Assembly: GCF_042611095.1 (NCBI RefSeq)
Contig: NZ_JBHFPV010000001.1
Span: 496,001-560,000, forward strand
Length of the DNA stretch: 64,000 nt
From: Meishania litoralis
GTDB taxonomy: Bacteria > Bacteroidota > Bacteroidia > Flavobacteriales > Flavobacteriaceae
Direction: 5' to 3'
Below the pieces are notes generated by a model, which was not told the DNA's origin, ran no database searches, and saw only the letters and a program-made list of their open reading frames with translations. Positions 54,969 through 63,778 of this stretch are shown here, in pieces (positions within the stretch are counted from its first letter, which is position 1; each line of letters begins with the position of its first letter). Both the position numbers and the translations under genes were made by a program.

Positions 54969-56090
54969 TTAAAATGGTTGCATCGGCTTAAGCAAATCCA
55001 GGGCATTTTTGGCTATATAAACGGTGTACAAAGGCATTTCTGCAAAATTCGCATTCTCATGTAGCACCCGAATCAAGTAGCTTCCTTTGTCCAGTAACGC
55101 TTTATATGACCCAAATAGTTCACCCTTTTTGCTCAGGTATTCTTTCAACGTATAGAATCTTTCATTTTTCAATATTGAAAACTTGTATTGACCCTCTTCC
55201 GTTTCTGATTCGATATGGACGGATACCTGGGCATCTTCTCTTAAATCAAACAGGAAAAATGTCGCGTTGGCATAAAAGGCATCGGTAACCGAGGAATAGG
55301 TCTGGGGCCCATCAATGGCTGCGGCATTGCCGTAAAACATGGGTTCTACAAAGTTGATGATCTGATACGCTTCTTCATTATTGGTCTCTTGAAAGGAGTA
55401 CAGCCCGCCCTTGAAACTAAAGCGAACATCTGAACTCTTTTTAAGGTCTATGGTATAGCCAAGTTTTGTTGGAAACGAGGGCTTATACCACTGGTTGTCA
55501 AAATCCGTAGTATTGCTATATTCGGCATACTCCAGATATACATTCCCTGAATTGATAGCCGTAGGATACACCCCTTCCACAACACGATCCAAGTTTTTTA
55601 GGTCTTTCAATTGTTCCTCAATTTGTTCCGGAGCATCTCCTTGAAACATATAAAATCGGGTCACAAACCTTCCGTTTTTCTTAAAGACCCAATTCTCTAC
55701 ACCCATTTCGCTTTGAAGTCCGAAATGCAAAAACTTTCCTTTTTCAACTTTATAGAGGGGTTTTAGGTTGGTTGTCTTGTTGGAACAGCCTGGGCATTCC
55801 GCTTTAAAAAAATTCGCCAACATTGAAGTTGACCTTTTAAAATCTTCTAGAAGCTGTATTTCTTTAACTTCAAGCAATTCTGAAAAGGATTTGGAAACAT
55901 CCTCATTCGTAATTTCTTGAAATGGATATATCGTGGAATCCAATGTCTTAAAAGCTCCTTTTTCTAAAGGGGAAGGTAACAATGCTTTACATGAACCAAA
56001 TACTAGAGCAATGAAAAGCATAGCACAAACTTTAATGAAGATTGCGACATGCTGCGAAATTTTATAACGTAGAATCATTGGTCCTCTCAA
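54969..56090 (-). CDS. Probable lipoprotein of unknown function
   Basis: A 373-aa protein with a signal ending LVFGSC (C34) and thus a likely lipoprotein. CPGCSNKTTNLKP at about 96-108 is a possible metal site or disulfide pair (CPGC). A globular beta-rich body follows (STDFDNQWYKPSFPTKLGYT-like). The C terminus ends in hydrophobic residues with MPLYTVYIAKNALDL. No family recognised. It starts about 23 nt after the Ca-loop lipoprotein gene. Confidence 0.4.
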   Translation of the reverse strand: MRGPMILRYKISQHVAIFIKVCAMLFIALVFGSCKALLPSPLEKGAFKTLDSTIYPFQEITNEDVSKSFSELLEVKEIQLLEDFKRSTSMLANFFKAECPGCSNKTTNLKPLYKVEKGKFLHFGLQSEMGVENWVFKKNGRFVTRFYMFQGDAPEQIEEQLKDLKNLDRVVEGVYPTAINSGNVYLEYAEYSNTTDFDNQWYKPSFPTKLGYTIDLKKSSDVRFSFKGGLYSFQETNNEEAYQIINFVEPMFYGNAAAIDGPQTYSSVTDAFYANATFFLFDLREDAQVSVHIESETEEGQYKFSILKNERFYTLKEYLSKKGELFGSYKALLDKGSYLIRVLHENANFAEMPLYTVYIAKNALDLLKPMQPF

Positions 56091-56113
56091 TTCTAGCGGT
56101 TCCCTTTTTATTG

Positions 56114-57127
56114 TTAAGGCAAGCCATTTATCAAGGCTTCCAATTCACTTTCGGTGGCAATATTCAAATCGGCATCCGTAATTTCTATGGTCTGGCCATC
56201 TGCAATGGTGACCGATTTTATGGCATAGAGCCATTGCCCATTTTCTTCAGTTGTGAAAACCACGTGACATTCCAAACCGATAGGGATTTGCCCATAATGC
56301 TCACTAAAAAGTCCGGTTGTGGCATCATAGGTGTCCAAATACGCCAAAGCATTGGGCTCACCTACGTATGCTAGGTACACCCTACTGTTTTCATCATTGA
56401 AACCTTCAGGCACCTCTACTAAAATGGTTGTCTTTGGTCTTGGGTCGCTAAAAAAGCGGTCTACATTGGTCCATCCAAAATCACCGAAAGGAGCGACATA
56501 GAAGCGTTCGCCCTGATCGCCGTTCTGAATCTCAGCCTCAATAGGGTCGCCATTGGGATCAACATTCTGGTCCCATACAAAACCATCGCAATCATCATCA
56601 ATGCCGTCGCAGTCTTGATCGCCACCGTTTCCTTTCCATAGGGTCATTCCAGTGTCGGCCCCTCCCGTAATATCAGAAGGGATGGTGGCCACGATATCAC
56701 AGTCCTCATCAACGTTTTCACCGTCTTGGGTGATATTGAGGAAAAATTCCCCTCCAGAAATCAATAGGGCCTTGTCGCCATTGGGCAGGGTTCCCATGGT
56801 AGGTTTATCGGTGGTCAGCATGGTTCCTCTTTCGAAAAGTTCGACCACTTGAACGTCGACCATGCCCGTTACGGGATTACCGTTTCTTGAAAGGCAATTG
56901 CCGTTGATAACGAACATTACCCCGCTTTCGGTCGTAAAAAAATTGGTCTGTTCCGCATTAATTTGAAAGTTCTGTACCTTATGTTCAAGTGCCGCACTTC
57001 TCAATTGGGCTAAAGCTTCTTGAGTTGCCCTTACAGGGGTTTCCCTCTCTGTGTTTTCATCATCGGAGCAACTCGCAGTAATGACCAGTGCCGCAATGAA
57101 CAGGCTTTTAAAAAGGGTTGCTTTCAT
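56114..57127 (-). CDS. Lipoprotein with Cys/Asp calcium-loop (MopE-like) segment
   Basis: A 337-aa lipoprotein (lipobox TASC, C20). The central stretch GGDQDCDGIDDDCDGF, preceded by DEDCDIVATI, is a Cys/Asp-rich loop like those of MopE or thrombospondin-type calcium repeats. Flanking parts are beta-rich (VPEGFNDENSRVYLAYVG). A final acidic segment (TIEITDADLNIATESELEAL) follows. The role is unknown; the loop should bind calcium and cross-link by disulfides. It lies 54 nt upstream-facing from the protease gene. Confidence 0.5.
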   Translation of the reverse strand: MKATLFKSLFIAALVITASCSDDENTERETPVRATQEALAQLRSAALEHKVQNFQINAEQTNFFTTESGVMFVINGNCLSRNGNPVTGMVDVQVVELFERGTMLTTDKPTMGTLPNGDKALLISGGEFFLNITQDGENVDEDCDIVATIPSDITGGADTGMTLWKGNGGDQDCDGIDDDCDGFVWDQNVDPNGDPIEAEIQNGDQGERFYVAPFGDFGWTNVDRFFSDPRPKTTILVEVPEGFNDENSRVYLAYVGEPNALAYLDTYDATTGLFSEHYGQIPIGLECHVVFTTEENGQWLYAIKSVTIADGQTIEITDADLNIATESELEALINGLP

Positions 57128-57181
57128 AATTAAAGTTTTGGGGTTTAACTTTTTTAGGGATGGTGGCCTCTTAGACCGATT

Positions 57182-58246
57182 CTATTTACTATAATGCGTC
57201 ATTTCAGCCCCGAAATCGTTTACGAAAATATTGTCCAGCGCATCGGCCTTTAAGGCCAACTGGGCCAGGTTCTCCAATATTTGATCCTTTTGGTTAGAAT
57301 ATAGGTCACTGATATGAATGCGATATGAGAGGTAGATCTGATTGTCAGAAATGGACAAACGGTGTGGTTCCGTATCGGCAGTTAAAATGTACTCGTATAC
57401 CTCCGCCAGATTTTTACGCGGCAAATCGTTTAAAGGCGAGGTTGCGAATAGGTAATTGTTGTCATAAACGAACATGCGAATCTCTGCACTGCCCTGATGA
57501 AAATACCAACGTTCCCAGCCTGACCTTGCCAATACGGGGTCGATACCTAATTTCGAGATGGCCTCCTCAACTTTAAGGCTAAAATCTGAAAGGGCGATTT
57601 CCTCAAACAGTTTTTCGTCGATGTTGGTGCCGCAATTGGGGCAATAATCGGTCTTTTCTTCAATTAGTCCCCCACAGTTGGAACAGCCAAGGGTAAACGT
57701 ATTTGATAATTCACCCGCAACCTTCAATTCTTCTTTTAGCGTTTCCAAAGGAATTGCAAACCCCATATTATCGGCATCGGAGAATTTTGAGGTTACGATG
57801 CCGATCAATTCCCCTTTTTCATTGATGACGGGGCCGCCGCTATTTCCGGGATTGATGGCGGCATCGGTTTGAATATAATAGCTGCCGCCCATACTTTGAC
57901 GGGGATTGGAAACAATGCCTTCGGTTACCGTAAACGGCATGCCGTAGGGGTAGCCAAGTACGATTACCTTATCGCGTGTACGTGAAATTGTACTATGATT
58001 CAGCACTACTGTATCTACAGGTTTGGGAAGGTTGTCCGCCCTGAGAAAAGCAATGTCCTTTCCCGGATTTACATACAAGACTTTGGTCAGGTACCTATTT
58101 TTATCTTTTCCTTCGATACTAACGGTATGGCAACCGGCCACCACATGGTAATTGGTAATGATAACGTCATTTTCTTTATGGTAAAATCCTGTACCTGTGC
58201 CGTTTGCGGTATTTATCTTGAATACCGAACTTTCTATGTTTTCCAT
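57182..58246 (-). CDS. Cytosolic trypsin-like (HtrA-type) protease with zinc ribbon and YbjN-like C-terminus
   Basis: A 354-aa protein with no signal peptide. Residues 1-170 are a trypsin-like fold: ITNYHVVAG (His), GKDIAFLRAD (Asp) and AAINPGNSGGP (Ser), a complete triad; there is no PDZ domain. A zinc ribbon follows (CSNCGG at about 199 and CPNCGT at about 212). The C-terminal third (SPLNDLPRKNLAEVYEYI) resembles YbjN / type III secretion chaperone-like domains. So a cytosolic protease is tethered to a zinc ribbon and a protein-binding domain. The partner is unknown; the next gene downstream has a related fold. Confidence 0.7.
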   Translation of the reverse strand: MENIESSVFKINTANGTGTGFYHKENDVIITNYHVVAGCHTVSIEGKDKNRYLTKVLYVNPGKDIAFLRADNLPKPVDTVVLNHSTISRTRDKVIVLGYPYGMPFTVTEGIVSNPRQSMGGSYYIQTDAAINPGNSGGPVINEKGELIGIVTSKFSDADNMGFAIPLETLKEELKVAGELSNTFTLGCSNCGGLIEEKTDYCPNCGTNIDEKLFEEIALSDFSLKVEEAISKLGIDPVLARSGWERWYFHQGSAEIRMFVYDNNYLFATSPLNDLPRKNLAEVYEYILTADTEPHRLSISDNQIYLSYRIHISDLYSNQKDQILENLAQLALKADALDNIFVNDFGAEMTHYSK

Positions 58247-58256
58247 AATCCCTTGC

Positions 58257-59462
58257 TTAATTTGTTTTAAAGTTTGCCATCATTTGTTGCATCATCGCCA
58301 TGGATTGTTGCATTTGTTCGCCCATCAATTTTGAGAGGTCCATGCCAAAATCCATTCCTGTAATTTCATCCTCCATAATGGCTTGCATGCCCTCTAAAAG
58401 CATTGGGGCGGACTGACTAAATTCAAAACCATAGGCCTGTGAAAGGGCGTCGGTTATGGGTTTACCGATCTCCTCATTGACCAAATTGTAGTAGAACAAA
58501 CTGTAAAAGCAGGAGAGCAAGAGATTCGTGGCATCTTCAAATCTTGAATTGGCAATCATATCTTGGGCCTCTTCATAACTTTCTTGCCAGTTTTCCCTGA
58601 TATTCTCCTTTTTACCACTGTATTTATAGGGAATGAAGGTTTCAATTTGATACAGGTCCGCCATGAACTTATCTACCGTGAGCGCCCTTAATTTTTCCAA
58701 TGCCGTTCTGCCGTTGAGTAAGCGGTCATGAAAGGGCGTTCGTACATCATACAACCCGTCTACCGCCTTTTCCAATAGTGTGCGCACATACCCTTGGGGC
58801 TCGGCATGAAACTCAATTTTTTTCAAGGTGATGTTCAACGTGTACCAGGCATTGTTGCCATGACGTTTTTCCATGTATTGGTCAAAACGATTCAGACCAT
58901 ACTCCATTATTTGTTGACAATTGGAATAGGCTTGCTGTTTTAAATCCGTTGGAATTGAAATGGTCTTTGGCTCCTGTAGATGCTCAGCACCAAATTTTTC
59001 GATAAACTCATCGTCAAGGCTATCCGCGTAATAGCAAATCTCCCTGAGGATGCCATATATTTTGTACGGTTCGCAAAGGGTTATGGGGCATGAAAATTTG
59101 AAATAGACCAAATCATCTTCCAGGACTACGTTGGTGAGGTTCAGCGGATTCATGCGCAACTCTGCCAATCGTCGCATCAAGGGTACTTTTTTGGCATTTG
59201 CGATGTTCAAAAAGGGACATTTGACCCATAATTCATCCGCGGTTTGGGTGATCGAAATCACTACCGAACCATGCGGGATCTCATAGGTATCTCCGTTTTT
59301 CTTGTTTTTAAGGTTGGGGTCGATATAATCCAATAGGGTAGGGACTACCTTTTCAAATTGTTGGCTATTGAACAACCCTACCGCTTCGTCCCATTTTTCA
59401 TCTTGTCTGGTCGAAGCTTTTTTAGGATGTATGGGTGGATAATACGTATTGCTTTTGCTCAT
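58257..59462 (-). CDS. YbjN-like domain protein of unknown function
   Basis: A 401-aa soluble protein. Residues 60-165 (TADELWVKCPFLNIANAKKV and NLTNVVLEDDLVYFKFSC) fit the YbjN/T3SS-chaperone-like alpha-beta fold. The middle is helical; the C terminus ends in a Met/Gln-rich helix (QMQQSMAMMQQMMANF), which looks like a coiled coil or oligomerising tail. It precedes the protease gene by 10 nt and may bind its C-terminal domain. The assignment is moderate. Confidence 0.4.
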   Translation of the reverse strand: MSKSNTYYPPIHPKKASTRQDEKWDEAVGLFNSQQFEKVVPTLLDYIDPNLKNKKNGDTYEIPHGSVVISITQTADELWVKCPFLNIANAKKVPLMRRLAELRMNPLNLTNVVLEDDLVYFKFSCPITLCEPYKIYGILREICYYADSLDDEFIEKFGAEHLQEPKTISIPTDLKQQAYSNCQQIMEYGLNRFDQYMEKRHGNNAWYTLNITLKKIEFHAEPQGYVRTLLEKAVDGLYDVRTPFHDRLLNGRTALEKLRALTVDKFMADLYQIETFIPYKYSGKKENIRENWQESYEEAQDMIANSRFEDATNLLLSCFYSLFYYNLVNEEIGKPITDALSQAYGFEFSQSAPMLLEGMQAIMEDEITGMDFGMDLSKLMGEQMQQSMAMMQQMMANFKTN

Positions 59463-59526
59463 TGATATCTGTTCTATGCTTGGTTCGTGTTATGTAAGTG
59501 ATTTTGGCATTGGCCCAATTGGTTGG

Positions 59527-59910
59527 CTAGGCTGCTTTGGCTAACAACTTTTCCAATTCGTCGAAGGCCTTTTGTTGCGAACCTTTCAATAAGGAGTTTT
59601 TAATGGCTTCCCCTGCAATTTCTAAAACACTCCTATAGGCTTTTACACTTTTACCGAAATAAGCGTTCAATACCTTGTTGGGTATAAAATGACTGACTTT
59701 TAAAGTATTGTCATTTACAAAAAGGGCCTTTACGGCGTGCATGCCGCTTTTTTTGATTACCAGGCATTGGGCCATTTGCCCATTGACATCGATGGTGCCT
59801 TCCCAAATATCGTATTCGATGGAGCACTCGTAGTCCGTTTGTGTCTTGATAAAAGCCTTAAGGCTATCGAATGAATTGTATTGGTTTTGAATTTTAAGTA
59901 ATGATTCCAT
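59527..59910 (-). CDS. Small soluble protein of unknown function
   Basis: A protein of 127 aa from MESLLKIQNQ at 59910 (a longer ORF adds ten residues). Alternating strands followed by a helix (GEAIKNSLLKGSQQKAFDEL) and an Ala-rich end. No motif. It is upstream of the YbjN-like gene in the same unit and could be its partner. Confidence 0.4.
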   Translation of the reverse strand: MESLLKIQNQYNSFDSLKAFIKTQTDYECSIEYDIWEGTIDVNGQMAQCLVIKKSGMHAVKALFVNDNTLKVSHFIPNKVLNAYFGKSVKAYRSVLEIAGEAIKNSLLKGSQQKAFDELEKLLAKAA

Positions 59911-59993
59911 TTTGGTTTGTTTTAAGGGATATGGAACCACGCTACGTATGATTGCAGCGTGGTTTTTGTTTTAGCTTTGAAAAAAATAGGGTT

Positions 59994-61694
59994 TTAAAAA
60001 TCTGTAAAGGACCTGATAGGCAAAACGGGGAAATTAGAAGTGTTTTTAGGAATGGGTATAGGGGCAGTAGTACTTCCCAAAAAAGCTATATAAGCTTGAT
60101 TAGCATCAACTTCTGTAGAAGTCCAAACTGTACCTAAAAGGGCACTTCCTCCATTGGCCTGTATCGTGGGCCAAATGTAGTCGTAGTAATTAATGGCTAT
60201 TTCATTGAATTCATCCACACTTGGCAAAAACCAATCATTATATCCATTCCAATCCAAAAGCGAAATAGATTCTGCGGCAGAATAAATACAACCTGCCGAA
60301 ATTATTGCCGTTGAATTGGTTTCTCCCGTTCCTATACCCGTTCCAGAAGCGCCTGTTAATATCCCTGAACAACCCCAAGCGTTAACATTTAAGTTGGTGG
60401 TTGCACACACCAACCCTTCACTATTGTTACTAGCTGGGTCAATCCAAAAGATAACACCTCCAAATTTATACTCTCCGATTTCGTTCAAGTCATTAAGTTC
60501 TACGAACGCATTGGCGGAAACGGTTTGGGTACCGTTGCTTACCGAGATAGTGGCCAACATATTGGGGTTGGTCTCAAAATCGAAAAGTATTTCGTCCGCT
60601 ACGGAAAGTTCCCCAGTACTTTGGTTGATTGCAAATGCACCCGCAGGGTTCTGGAACGTAATAGTATATGTTAAATTGGAACCACTTGCCTGTAAGGCTC
60701 CTACAACATCGCCATTGGATGGGTTTTCATCAATGGTCAAGTCAGTATTTGTGGCAGAAACTTCATCTACATCGATTAGATTAATTGTGGCGGTTACAGC
60801 TGTGGTTTCTACACCATCCGTTACTGAAATATCTGCAGTAATGACTGGATTGACCTCAAAATCAAATAGGTTGGGGTCAATGACGGTCAATTCTCCCGTC
60901 GCGGCGTCAATAGCCATGGCACCCATAGGTGTTTGCGAAATAACGGAATAACTGAGCGTACCATTTCCAGTGGCTTGTACAGTACCTAAAACCTGACCGT
61001 CAATTGGATTCTCATCAACCGCTGCGGTAAAATCCTGAACGGTTATTTCAAGGACATCATTAAGGTTTACCGTGACCGATACAGGGTTTGCGGCATCCGC
61101 TATGGAAACGGTCGCCGTCAAGGTCGGGTTGGTTTCAAAGTCGAAAAGCGAAGCATCTGCAACGGTAAGTTCGCCCGAATTGGAATCAATGTCCATGGCA
61201 CCTACCGGAGATTGCGTGGTTATAGTAAAACCGGAAGCGTTGCCCATAGTTTGAAGACTACCGATAACCTCACCATTGGTCGGGTTTTCATCGATGGTCA
61301 CTTCCAAATTCTGTGCGGTAACCTCATTGGTATTGTTTAGGGTAATGGTTACGGTAACTGAATTTTCGGCATTGTCCGAAGTAATTGTCGCGGTAATCGT
61401 AGGATTCGTTTCAAAATCGAATACGGTCGCATTGGCAACAGTAAGTTCACCTGTATCACTATCTATGCTCAAAGCACCGGATGGAGATTGTGAAGTGATA
61501 CTAAAGTTGGTACCGGAACCTCCAACGGTTTGAATTGTTCCTACAACGGCACCGTTACTAGGGTTTTCATCCAGTGATACCTCCAAATTCTGGAGACTTA
61601 CGGTGCTTGGTTGGTCATCGTCCTTATTACAGCCAATTGTCATCAGCAATACCAAGGCTAGAAATATCTTTACGTTTAGAATTTGTTTTATCAT
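59994..61694 (-). CDS. Lipoprotein with four cadherin-like repeats and a DUF1566-type C-terminal domain
   Basis: A 566-aa lipoprotein (lipobox MTIGC, C22). Four tandem repeats of about 90 aa begin LEVSLDENPSNG, LEVTIDENPTNG, TAAVDENPIDG and LTIDENPSNG, each with a GELTV..FDFE(T/V)NP motif, like cadherin-type beta domains. The C-terminal about 160 residues (GGVIFWIDPASN, NGYNDWFLPSVDEFNE, TVWTSTE) match the DUF1566/Lcl fold seen in surface adhesins. It is likely a surface or outer-membrane lipoprotein for adhesion or ligand binding. It is in the same unit as a paralogue with one repeat. Confidence 0.7.
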   Translation of the reverse strand: MIKQILNVKIFLALVLLMTIGCNKDDDQPSTVSLQNLEVSLDENPSNGAVVGTIQTVGGSGTNFSITSQSPSGALSIDSDTGELTVANATVFDFETNPTITATITSDNAENSVTVTITLNNTNEVTAQNLEVTIDENPTNGEVIGSLQTMGNASGFTITTQSPVGAMDIDSNSGELTVADASLFDFETNPTLTATVSIADAANPVSVTVNLNDVLEITVQDFTAAVDENPIDGQVLGTVQATGNGTLSYSVISQTPMGAMAIDAATGELTVIDPNLFDFEVNPVITADISVTDGVETTAVTATINLIDVDEVSATNTDLTIDENPSNGDVVGALQASGSNLTYTITFQNPAGAFAINQSTGELSVADEILFDFETNPNMLATISVSNGTQTVSANAFVELNDLNEIGEYKFGGVIFWIDPASNNSEGLVCATTNLNVNAWGCSGILTGASGTGIGTGETNSTAIISAGCIYSAAESISLLDWNGYNDWFLPSVDEFNEIAINYYDYIWPTIQANGGSALLGTVWTSTEVDANQAYIAFLGSTTAPIPIPKNTSNFPVLPIRSFTDF

Positions 61695-61738
61695 GGTTTT
61701 GGGTTTAATTATTGGAATAAATTTTTGAATTTTAATTC

Positions 61739-62686
61739 TTAAAATGCGGTAAGTATTTCGTAGCTACCCACAAATACGCCGGAAACGGTAACGCCATTAT
61801 TATCTACATAGGAATAGCTACAGTCGATAGTACCCGTCATGGTATTGAGGTCGAAGGTGCGAGCGTTGATCGTGAGCAGATTCGATGTGCCGCTACCTTG
61901 AGGTAAAGCAGTGTGGTTGTGCAAGGTGCCATCTGCTGGTTGTCCAAAGGTTTGGCTGCCCACCGACATTGTATTCGTAAAATTGCTAACCCCATATCTT
62001 GAATAGTTATTACCGCTCATGACGATGGAAACAAACCCATTGGGATTCGTCTGTGGGTCCCAAATAAAGAAAGGTGTTTCCGCCAAAGTGGGTTTGGTCG
62101 CGATTAGGTTACAGGTAACCTTCGTAAAAACGGTCGTCGTCGTTTCAAAAGCAATTTCGTTAGAGGCATCCTCTACAATATCACCATCGGTAAAAACAAA
62201 AGTGAATTCCCGATCGTATTCCATGTCAATGGAAGCATCATCCACCAATAAATAGGCCTTTGGTGTAACATAGGCATCGGAACCAATCACAAATTCGGTA
62301 TTGGAATTTCCGGGCGTGGTCGATTCGAACAAATCGTTCAGGTCGATAGTGACTATGGCCGGATTGGCCGCATTATCGGCAGTAACGCTAGCCGTTATCA
62401 TGGGATTTGCTTCAAAATCGAATATGGAGGCATCCGCTATGGTCAATTCACCTGTTGTAGCATCAATGCCCAAAGCTCCGGCTGGTGATTGTGAGCTGAT
62501 GCTGAAATTTGTCGTGGGCAAGTCGGATTGCACCGTTCCCACAGAATCCCCATTGGCGGGATTTTCATCCAAGGATACCGTTAAATCTTGAAGGTTTACT
62601 ACCTGGGCACCATCGTCACTACTACAAGAAATATGAAGTGCAAATGTCAAAAGGATAACATAGAATGATTTAAAAAAATGTCGCAT
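61739..62686 (-). CDS. Lipoprotein with one cadherin-like repeat and a unique C-terminal part
   Basis: A 315-aa lipoprotein (lipobox HISCSS, C21). Its single cadherin-like repeat, LTVSLDENPANG with FDFEANP, is strongly similar to the repeats of the 566-aa neighbour. The C-terminal about 200 residues are unrelated: EFTFVFTDGDIVEDASNEI, TPFFIWDPQTNPNGFVSI and a final Ig-like sheet ending YVDNNGVTVSGVF. The two genes are probably paralogues by partial duplication. Surface location is inferred. Confidence 0.6.
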   Translation of the reverse strand: MRHFFKSFYVILLTFALHISCSSDDGAQVVNLQDLTVSLDENPANGDSVGTVQSDLPTTNFSISSQSPAGALGIDATTGELTIADASIFDFEANPMITASVTADNAANPAIVTIDLNDLFESTTPGNSNTEFVIGSDAYVTPKAYLLVDDASIDMEYDREFTFVFTDGDIVEDASNEIAFETTTTVFTKVTCNLIATKPTLAETPFFIWDPQTNPNGFVSIVMSGNNYSRYGVSNFTNTMSVGSQTFGQPADGTLHNHTALPQGSGTSNLLTINARTFDLNTMTGTIDCSYSYVDNNGVTVSGVFVGSYEILTAF

Positions 62687-62736
62687 AATAGTATTGGTTT
62701 GATAGGTTTAATGAATTGGAGAAATTAAAGGGGTTT

Positions 62737-63303
62737 TTAGTAGTCCATCTCAATGAATGAGCCCTCCAATCCGTATGAAAAAGTGAAGGAGGTTCCCCCG
62801 TTTTCGGGCTGTAGTTTTACAATGTACTCCGCCGCTTCAATATCTCCGTTTTTTGGATATTTTATAAAGGCCATTTCAAGTCGTGGGTTGTCTATATCTT
62901 TCTCTTCTTCTAGTTGTTCCCTAGATTTCTCAACGAGCTCACCCAATTTTTCCAGGCTGATTTTCTCGTTCAATTGGAACATAAAATCCGCCGCTTTGGT
63001 GCCCTCTGGCACTTCTAGGGTTATATCAGAAGTTTGGTTCCAATTACCCATGGCGTAGGTCCATTGACCCATTTCCATAGATTCTGGATCATTCGTTACC
63101 GTGGTAGAAATGCTGTTACCTATCGATTCGTTATAGATAATGGTCAATTCGGTATAATAGGCATCATTACCAAATTCTTTCTTCAATTCTTTCTCAATGC
63201 CAGAAAAGCCATCTGCCGTGGCAGGTTGTTTTGATGCACCTCCACCGCAGGAAATCGCCATTGTCGCTATGATGCCCATGAGGGCCATTTTCAGTTTTTT
63301 CAT
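62737..63303 (-). CDS. Lipoprotein of unknown function
   Basis: A 188-aa lipoprotein (lipobox AISCGG, C19). An N-terminal helix, then beta strands with YYTELTIIYNESIGNSIST, and a helical hairpin EKLGELVEKSREQLEEEKDI. The C terminus GGTSFTFSYGLEGSFIEMDY is strand-like. No family recognised. It is second in the unit. Confidence 0.45.
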   Translation of the reverse strand: MKKLKMALMGIIATMAISCGGGASKQPATADGFSGIEKELKKEFGNDAYYTELTIIYNESIGNSISTTVTNDPESMEMGQWTYAMGNWNQTSDITLEVPEGTKAADFMFQLNEKISLEKLGELVEKSREQLEEEKDIDNPRLEMAFIKYPKNGDIEAAEYIVKLQPENGGTSFTFSYGLEGSFIEMDY

Positions 63304-63322
63304 TTGTTTTATGATTTAAAAA

Positions 63323-63535
63323 TTATTCTTCGCTATCCCTTCCAAAAAGAAAGAACAATGCACCTCCGCCGAGGATCAAAAGGATTCTAACGACCCATCC
63401 CATGCCAGTGCCCCACATATCTACCCATGCGAGCAATCTGATATTGTAGTTGAAAATGGATAGCAACATGGATATGATGCCCATGGCCGCAAGTACAAGG
63501 CCGGCCTGACCTAATTTTGGTTTGATGTTTTCCAT
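63323..63535 (-). CDS. Tiny two-helix membrane protein
   Basis: A 70-aa protein from MENIKPKLGQ at 63535, with two transmembrane helices (AGLVLAAMGIISMLLSIFNY, WVVRILLILGGGALFFLFG) separated by WVDMWGTGMG. It is the first gene of the long minus-strand unit, 243 nt after the regulator gene. The role is unknown. Confidence 0.5.
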   Translation of the reverse strand: MENIKPKLGQAGLVLAAMGIISMLLSIFNYNIRLLAWVDMWGTGMGWVVRILLILGGGALFFLFGRDSEE

Positions 63536-63778
63536 ACGATTTGTTTTTATTGGTTTACGCCATTCCAGACATGGAACCACCCGAGGAAAAGGGAAATTTT
63601 AGTAGGTAATTCCAAGTAAGAAATGGTTCTCGCAGTATAAAGGTGCGCTAATGATATGGAAAGGAAAACAGCAAATACTTATCCGTTGACCATCAACACA
63701 TATATGCGACATTTGACCAAAAATGCGTTTTGATCAACCTGATGCCAATTGCTGTATTCTCGCTTTGGAAAGAGGAAT
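63536..63778 (-). promoter_or_regulatory. Probable promoter region of the 16-kb unit, with possible LytTR-binding repeats
   Basis: Non-coding DNA between the LytTR regulator and the first operon gene. It contains GTTGACCATCAAC (63685-63697, inverted) and related TTGACC/TTGATC copies at about 63713-63738. These resemble LytTR target half-sites but are not an exact match. A clear TAnnTTTG box is not seen. Confidence 0.3.

Noticed and set aside
59994..62686. A CRISPR array from repeated motifs
   Set aside because: The repeats are protein-coding, about 270 nt long and divergent in DNA; no spacer pattern or cas gene exists.
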